DNA of 64,000 nucleotides, taken from Isoetes taiwanensis. Its lineage: Eukaryota; Streptophyta; Lycopodiopsida; Isoetales; Isoetaceae. Below the pieces are notes generated by a model, which worked only from the letters and a program-made list of their open reading frames with translations, did no database searches and had not been told where the DNA came from. Where the stretch lies: contig JAJEKV010000020.1 of NCBI GenBank assembly GCA_021234155.1, positions 17,415,018-17,479,017 of the forward strand, given 5' to 3'. The position numbers were made by a program, and so were the translations under genes. How positions within the stretch are numbered: position 1 is the first letter of the stretch; each line of letters starts with the position of its first letter. Shown here one piece after another: positions 57,148 through 64,000 of the stretch.

Positions 57148-60100
57148 TGTTGACCCTAAACCTGGCTTAAAGGTCAACCACAAGGAACCAATCTGAGTTT
57201 TCACCCAAATTGGGGTTAGAACCTCCAGATCACTTAAGGTGATCAGTCTATGCAAGATAAATTTAGAGAGAAGTTCAAAAATTTGAAGTTCTATACCTTT
57301 CCCATTTCCAAAAAATGGTACCTTTACTAAAACAGATGTGGTGATGAGATATGGGTTGATTTCTCGAGTCAACTGCTGTAGACTTACTCAGAAACGTTGT
57401 AGGTATCCAATGATAGAGTCCCTGACCAAGTCAGAGACGAAATTTGAGAGTTATTCGATCTCAAGGTCAATAGAAGTCAAATATGGAAAACAGTGATCAG
57501 AAAATGAGATTTAGAGTTGCCAAGCGTGTTTTTGGGAATTTCCAAAGCAAATGTACTGCAATGGTGATAAGGAAGGGAGACAAGTAGTCAGATTTCTATT
57601 TGGATCTGTAAAAGTATTTTTTGTGGCTGGATTTGACAAAATACAGTCAAAACTGATCAAAACAGAGTGCTAATTTTTATAACTTGAGCTAGGTGTGGTA
57701 TTTTTGGATGATTTCAAAGCCTTTAGCTCACACAGGCCCTAAGAATAGATGGCAAGTGATGCAAAAGTGCTTGGGAACATTCAAGAATTTTCTGTAAAAT
57801 ATTTTGAGGCAAGAATTGCTAAGAAAAATATCAGAGATGGATTTGACAACTTGGCAGTCAATTTAAATTGATATGAAGGTAAATATATCATGATGACAAT
57901 AGATAAGAATGCTTCATAGCTCCAGATACAGTAAAATAATCATCACAAGTCATAACTTAATTTTCTGAAAGTAATGTCAACTAGATCTTTGCAAATCCAG
58001 TTGAGGAATGCTCAGGAACTTCAAGAATTGTTCAGATCTTGCTCAGCAATGATCAATGTCGGATTTGAGTACGTCTGGGCCGTCAAAAATGTTGAGATTG
58101 TGTTTCCCCTGTATATAGTTTCAAATTTCGGTTCCAGTGTTTTTAGATAATAAATTTAGGCTTAATCTGTTGCTTAGGTTCTGGAATCTAAAAATAGAGT
58201 GGATCTCCGAGAGAATGGAGCACGGGAAGGCATGATTCGAGCCGGATTTCCAGTTCTAGGGTTCTTCAGGTGTATTTTCGATAATTTGCACGATACGGTT
58301 TCGTATTTTTGCGAGAATATACCATGTATATGCTGTATTTGACCATTTTTAAAAACTTGGCCAATGGTTCAAAGGTTTTTATCCATAGAATATTTAAAAG
58401 AGATTATAACCTATTGACCATGTTGACCCTCAACCTGGCTAGAGAGTCAAACACAAGAAGCCAACTTGAGTTTATGCTCAAGTTGGGGTTAGAACCTCCA
58501 GATCACTTAAGGTGATCAGTCTACACAAGAATTTCTCAAAGAAAAAGCTCAAATATCAAGCATTCATACCTTTCCCAATTCAAGAATATGGGACCCTCAC
58601 TCAAATTGATGTAGCTTTCATAGGTGGATTGATTTCCAAGGTCAAATCATTGTGACTCGTACAGAAAAGTTGTAGGCAAGCAAGGGAGAAGATATTGACC
58701 AAGTTTGAGTTCTAATCTGCAAGATATTCGATCCCAAAGTTGGGTCAATTTTTGGTCAATATCAGTCAAAACTACAGGCAGATCTCAGAATTTTGTAACT
58801 TGAGTTGCAAGTGGAATTTTGAAGAGATTCCAAAGCAGAGGTGAAGTATAGGTCCCAAAGGTGAGGGGCATGCAATCAAATCATAATTTGGATCATAAAA
58901 ACTATTTTTTTGGCACTGTTTTGAAAATAACAGTCTAAAATCATGTCAGACAGAATGCAAAAAATGATAACTTGAGTTTGGAATGTTCTTTTTCGAACTT
59001 TTTGTGCACACAGGTGCAAATGTGATGGGAAAAGAAGGGCAAGTGGTCATATGCAAGAAAAAATGATGGAATATCTTACTGTAAAAGTGTTTGTGAGGCA
59101 AAAATACTAAAAGGTCATGACAGTCAACTTTTTAAATACTTGGCAGGCAATTTTCATTGATATGAAGGTAATACAAGATGAATAGAGGTCTCAGGATCAT
59201 AAATCAATCATCAAAATATCTCAGGAGGTCATAAAATAATTTCTTAACAGGAATATCAGTCCAATTTTCTCAAATTGAACTGTGGAACACTCAGATACTT
59301 CATAAACGTCTTTAGATCATGCTCAGCATGTATCAATGTTGAGGTTTGATGCGTCTGGGCCTTCAGAAAGTTGTGTGTCGATCACCCCAATTATATTTTC
59401 AAATTTTTGTGGATCCAGAATCTTAGGCATTGATTATAGGTTTGTTGGGTAGCTAAGAGGCGGGAAGGAATGATTCGGGAGGAATTTAAGGCAAAAACTG
59501 AGGCCTCTGGCCGATTCGAGAGTTTTTTCTAAGTTTAGGGTTCATGGAGGGAATCTCGCGAGCATCTTTCGAGTATATTTCGAGATTCTGGCCTTTTAAA
59601 AAATCAATTTTCAATGGTTTAAATGGCAAAATCAAACCTTTGGGTTCTGAGAATCTTCTAGGGATCTTTAAGGATGCCTTCCAAAAATTTGGGAGCATAT
59701 TTGGCCATGCCACGTGGCATAGAACATTCCTATGGCATCTACAATGATACCTAAGTTATTCACCTAGGATCTTAATGCTCTATAATAAAGTGTGTTTTTC
59801 AAAAGCAAAGGCTAAAAAATGGGATGGAAATGTGAAATAGAAATGAGCTTATGAAAGGATAAAGGAAGGGTTGAGGAAACAAGGCAAAAAATGGGAGAAG
59901 GCATAGGGAAGTGGAGATGAGAAAAGTTTGAGGGCAAAAGATTCTAGATTACCATGGGGTCTTCCAAACTCCAACTTCCAATCTTCAACAAGCATCTTCC
60001 AATCTTCTTACCCAAAATCTTATAAGCATCCTTTGACCTCAAGTGAAGTATTCCTTGTGGGGGTTGACCTTGAAGATAAATATCCTTTGACCTTCACACC

Positions 60101-60852
60101 AATGTTGACTATCAAGTTCTTCTTTGACTTAGTCTTCCTAACTTCAACATATGAACCAACAATTAGTATGTTGCCCTTTGGGGGCAACAGACCATAGGGA
60201 AGATTGCCTACACGTGTAAAAGAATAGGGAATCTTTGGGGCATCTTTTGACAAGGTAGGGAATATACCACTAAGAATATGATGGAATAAGAATGAAGGCA
60301 AAAAAAATTATGAGGGACCATTAGGGGGGCAAAGGAAATAATAAAGAAAAGGGGATGATATTTTTGAAACAAAGGCTTAAGTAGATTTTTGAATAGACAA
60401 GGTGATGGCACATTGAAGGAAATGGTAGGGAATTTGAGGAAGATGGCAATTATAGCAAAGCAAGCATGGCAAAGGAATGAACAATGGTTATGAAAACAAT
60501 GTTGAGCCAAAAGTGCAAAAATGGGGGTAGTGAGGTGAAGCAAAGGGGAAAAATTAGAAACTATACACCATGGGGTCTTCCAAACTCTTAACTTCCAATC
60601 TTCAAAATATGTCTTCCAAACTTCATAACCCAGATTCTTCTAGAGCATATTCTTTAACTAAGCATTTGATCTCAAATAAAATACCTCTTGTGAACATTTT
60701 GGCTTGAGCACTTGTTGACCTAGAAGGTTTGCATCTTTTGACCTTCACACCAATGTTGACTACCAAGCTTTTCCAATCCTAGTCTTTAGAAATGACTTAA
60801 CCTGACTTGAATGCATAGAACACAATTAGCATGTTGCCCTTTGGGGGCAACA
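57148..60852 (-). repeat. 5' LTR of family G element, split by a nested solo LTR
   Basis: In element sense it starts TGTTGCCCCCAAAGGGCAAC (at 60852) and ends GGGTCAACA (at 57148). Without the nested LTR it is about 1.93 kb, close to 1.88 kb for the plus-strand copy at 61.7 kb. The opening TGTTGCCCCCAAAGGGCAACA is itself a palindromic hairpin (TGTTGCCC / GGGCAACA). Confidence 0.85.
58421..60189 (-). mobile_element. solo LTR of family G nested in a family G LTR
   Basis: Its ends are the same as the host LTR (TGTTGACCC... / ...GGGGGCAACA on the plus strand). It is flanked by GACCA on both sides (58416-58420 and 60190-60194), a 5-bp target duplication. It has no internal sequence and is in the same orientation as the host LTR. 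It marks a later insertion followed by LTR-LTR recombination. Confidence 0.88.
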
Positions 60853-61657
60853 TCTCGCCAAAACAAAAGAATGGCTGGTCCCCTCAGCCATAGAGGGTCT
60901 TCAACTTTGTACCAAAGTGCCTAGGTGAGAATCATGGTAGAGAGAGGGTGTAATGTGCAAATGTTGGTGGAATAAAGGTGAATATGGTGGTGGGAGGATG
61001 TGAGTGAAATATGATGAGTGAAAAGAGGATGAGAATGAGTGTGAATATGATAGGGTAATGATGGGGATGGAGTGTATAAAGGTGAAATAAATGTGGAAGT
61101 GTTGAGATCTCGCCAAAACAAAAAAATGTGTGCCTCCTTGATCCTTTAAAGAGCAACTCTGCTATGATGGTGAAGCTGAATTGCAGAGTGCTTTCTTTTG
61201 GGAATGAAAAACAAGGATAAAGAGTTTAAATGGATGGCAGGACTACTTATGACAGATGAATGAAAATGGAGAAAGGATGCACCTGTCATGGAAACACACA
61301 AACTAGTTAGTCTCAAAACCTTGCAACTCTGCTATGGTGGTGAAGCTGATTTGCAGAGTGCTTTTATGGGAATGGAAACAAGAATAAGAAGTCTAGATGA
61401 GTAGCAGGACCACTTATGGCAGGTGAATAAAGATGGAAAGAAGGATGCTCCTGCATATGGCACTTTGGTAAAGCATTAGTAACACTCTTTTTCTTGAAAT
61501 TACTCATACTGTCCTCAGGTCAGCCCAACCTACAATCATAAAATTAACTTATCAAAGTAATATGCTCAAAAAATTAAATAGATCTAACTATTCTAAACCT
61601 ACCATAGATCTTTAAACTCTCTAATGCAAAAAGAGGGACAAGCAAGCATGCTGGTCC
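60853..61657. other. spacer between two opposed family G elements, with a diverged duplication
   Basis: No gene is recognised. A ~180-bp unit occurs twice (about 61150-61290 and 61322-61455), sharing GCAACTCTGCTATG, GGTGAAGCTGA and TTGCAGAGTGCTTT, then a GCAGGAC-ACTTATG block. ATCTCGCCAAAACAAAA occurs at both 60852 and 61108. GAATG/GTGAG-rich low-complexity sequence lies at 60960-61060. Confidence 0.55.
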
Positions 61658-63537
61658 TGTTGCCCCCAAAGGGCAACATACTAATTGATTGGTTTATTTG
61701 TTAAAGTTAGGAAGGCTAAGTCAAAGGAAAACTTGGTAGTCAACATTGGTATGAAGGTCAAAGGATATTTATCTTCAAGGTCAACTCCCATAAGAAATAC
61801 TTCATTTGAGGAAGATGCTTTTTGAAGATTGGAAGTTAGAGTTTGGAAGACCCCATGGTACTTGATTCCACCCCTAGGCCATTTTTACCCATTTTTACAC
61901 TCTATTCCCATCCTTTTGAAATCTCCTAGCCATTTTTCCCTAAACTTATTTCCCTTTTGCTTACCCTTGCATACCCTACCATACTTTGCCTAATTCCTTC
62001 TTTTTTAATGCATCTTTATTCCTCCATAAGTTATTCTCACCATTGCCCTCCATATCTTTTACCCCTTTTTTTCTTTCCACTTCCTATGCCACATTTTTGT
62101 AAATTCTCTTAGCCTAATTCTTCTTGCAACCTTTTATACCCCTATGCTCATCTACCATTGTGCCATAAGAAGCCATGTTGTATGTCTACCCTATGGAATA
62201 TTCCTCACTATGATGCCCAAACTTGGTATATTCCCTAAAACATTAGGGTTACTATTGCCTAGGTGACCCAATTCTTCAATTATCTCATGAGTGACCTTTT
62301 AAAACCATGGCCAGGCTTTCTAAAATTATAAAATACGGCATATTCCTGGTTTATACCTCAAGAAATACGGTCACCGTATCGCGCGAATTCTCAGAAAATA
62401 CAGCTGCTTCTAACCTAAATCTAGAAATGAGCTCAAATCCTTGGGAATCGAATTCTTAAGCTTTAAAAAGCGCCTAATCCCCGGACTCCCGCTCTCAAGC
62501 ATCATATTAAGCCTAAATCTAAGCACTAAGATGCCGGAATCATTAAATCTAAACTTATATACCTGGGGATCATTGACAGAAGTTTTTTGAAGGCCCAGAC
62601 GCATCAAACCTCGACATTGATACATGCTGAGCATGATCTGAAGACGTTCTTGAAGTCTCACGAGTGTTCCACAGTCTAATCGAGAGAAGATTGGACTGAT
62701 ATTATTGACTTGATACTATTTATTGACCTTCTAAGCTATTTTGATGATTGATCTATGTTCCCAAGATTCTTATTCACCTTGTATTACCTTCCTATCAATG
62801 AAAATTGATTGCCAAGTATTCAAAAAGTCGACTGTCATGATCCTTTAGTATTTTTGCATCACAAATATTTTTACAGTAAAGAATTCCTTTATTTTTTCCT
62901 GCATATGACCATCTGCACTTCATCTCCCATCTTATTTGCACCGGTGTGCACAAAAATTTCGAAAAAATCCCATTCCAAACTCAAGTTACTATTTTTTGCA
63001 TTCTGTCTGATACAAATTTAGACTCGATATCCACAAAACGATTGCCAAAAAATAGTTTTAGTGATTCAAATCATGATTTGACAGCATGCACCTTACCTTT
63101 GAAGTCTATATTGCATCTTAGTTTTGGAATTTCTTCAAAATTCAACCTACAACTCAAGTTACAAAACTCTGAGCTCTGTCTTTAGTTTTGACTGATATTG
63201 ACCAAAATTTGACCCAACTTTGAGATCGAATATCTCACAAATTAAAACTCAGACTTGGTCAAGATCTTTACCCTTGCTTGCCTACAACTTTTCTGAACAA
63301 GTCACAATCATCTGACCTTGGAAATCAATCTGTCTATGAGATCTGCATCGATTTGAGTAAGGGGTCCAAATTCCAGAATTGGGAAAGGTATGCAAACTCC
63401 GTAACTGGGCTTTTTCTTTAGAAAATTCTTGTGTAGATTGATCACCTTAAGTGATCTGGAGGTTCTAACCCCAACTTGAGTGAAAACTCAAGTTGGCTTC
63501 TTGTGTTTGACTCTCTAAGCCAGGTTGGGGGTCAACA
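61658..63537 (+). repeat. 5' LTR of family G element, plus strand
   Basis: It starts TGTTGCCCCCAAAGGGCAAC and ends GGGGGTCAACA, followed by TCT and the primer-binding site. It is 1880 bp long and homologous throughout to the two minus-strand LTRs, including GATCACCTTAAGTGATCTGG near its end, itself an inverted repeat (TCACCTTAAGTGA). Confidence 0.9.
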
Positions 63538-63540
63538 TCT

Positions 63541-63560
63541 TGGAGGTTCTACCGAGATCT
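63541..63560 (+). promoter_or_regulatory. primer-binding site, probable tRNA-Gln (family G, plus copy)
   Basis: TGGAGGTTCTACCGAGATCT lies three bases after the LTR end and is identical to the minus-strand copy, as expected of a constrained site. Confidence 0.77.
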
Positions 63561-63578
63561 TCCTGGATCTCAGAACTC

Positions 63579-64000
63579 ATGGCTCCAAAACAAAAATTTC
63601 CAGCAGATCAAGAACCAGTAGAAGATATTGATGCATCAGATCATTGCAGAGAAAGGCCATTGCATTCAAGTTTCTCAAGTAGCCTGCTTCAGAATATGCC
63701 ATATCAATTTGAATTGAATGTCCCTGTTCCTTTGCCTACTTTTGATTCCAGTATGAGTGCTAACAACTTCTTGAGAACATTTGAGGATTATTACAGAGAC
63801 TATGGCTTCAAGAAGGGCTGCAAGCTCTCAGAGTTTGAAAAATCTTTCAAAGAAGAAAGTGAGGCTGGTGCTTGGTTAACTTATGAAAAGTTAATGGGCA
63901 CCACTTCATGGGATGAACTTGTCAAGAAGTTTCTGGATAGATTTGGTAAGTTAGCTGCTCCAAAGGATTTGGTTAATGAATTGCAAGGTTTCTCTATACA
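63579..64000 (+). CDS. gag of family G element, open, runs off the window
   Basis: It starts MAPKQKFPADQEP 18 bases after the primer site and stays open for 140 codons to the window edge. It includes the same capsid block as the minus-strand copy (SEAGAWLTYEKLMGTTSWDE, KKFLDRFGKLAAPKD). Differences from that copy are mostly single residues. The product would form retrotransposon particles and bind element RNA. This may be the most intact element in the region, but everything after gag residue 140 lies outside the window. Confidence 0.9.
   Translation, partial: MAPKQKFPADQEPVEDIDASDHCRERPLHSSFSSSLLQNMPYQFELNVPVPLPTFDSSMSANNFLRTFEDYYRDYGFKKGCKLSEFEKSFKEESEAGAWLTYEKLMGTTSWDELVKKFLDRFGKLAAPKDLVNELQGFSI

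Overview
The window is nuclear DNA of a land plant with a large, repeat-rich genome. The evidence is plant-type gene pieces (long-chain acyl-CoA synthetase, class III peroxidase, F-box/kelch, a YebC-family exon), GT-AG introns, Ty3/gypsy LTR retrotransposons (one a chromovirus), Helitrons and a LINE. I cannot fix the species. Most host coding sequence is partial or broken; most of the window is transposable elements of different ages.

Layout. 1-200: last two exons of a LACS gene (+). 200-4000: non-coding. 4.0-4.9 kb: broken class III peroxidase (-). 5130-19997: a complete minus-strand LTR retrotransposon with 5-bp target duplications, 8-bp LTR terminal inverted repeats, an initiator-Met tRNA primer site and a polypurine tract. 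It is a chromovirus: gag, protease, part of RT, integrase and C-terminal chromodomain. Between its primer site and gag it has two extra sense-strand ORFs. The first begins with the exact histone H3 N-terminal tail (MARTKQTAR) and ends in a recognisable H3/CENH3-type histone fold. The second encodes 458 unrecognised residues with a strongly acidic patch. This histone-carrying retrotransposon is the main discovery candidate. A 3.8-kb Helitron sits in the element's 3' untranslated region. The element landed next to or inside the 3' part of an F-box/kelch gene (20.0-20.7 kb).

20.7-36.9 kb: mostly non-coding, with a degraded LTR-like region (23.6-25.2 kb), a 43-bp-arm hairpin (27.1 kb), two copies of a GC-hairpin-ended repeat, a kinesin motor fragment, an unrecognised broken coding fragment and a LINE remnant (33-34.6 kb). 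36.9-41.3 kb: a Helitron 3' end joined directly to a second Helitron of the same family as the first. 42.2-42.7 kb: a small element with ~124-bp terminal inverted repeats. 43.2 kb: a YebC-type exon.

46.8-51.5 kb: a truncated plus-strand Ty3/gypsy element. 53.5-60.9 kb: a related minus-strand element with gag, three CCHC knuckles, protease, an RNase H domain placed before RT, and a 5' LTR containing a nested solo LTR. 61.7-64.0 kb: a third member (+), with LTR, tRNA-Gln primer site and an open gag running off the window. The two elements that retain pol share the order protease - RNase H - RT.

How the parts relate. In the chromovirus, the chromodomain (a histone-tail reader) and the H3-like protein could act together in chromatin targeting or particle packaging. 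That is inference. This copy is dead: pol has an in-frame deletion and several frameshifts, and the H3-like ORF has two frameshifts.
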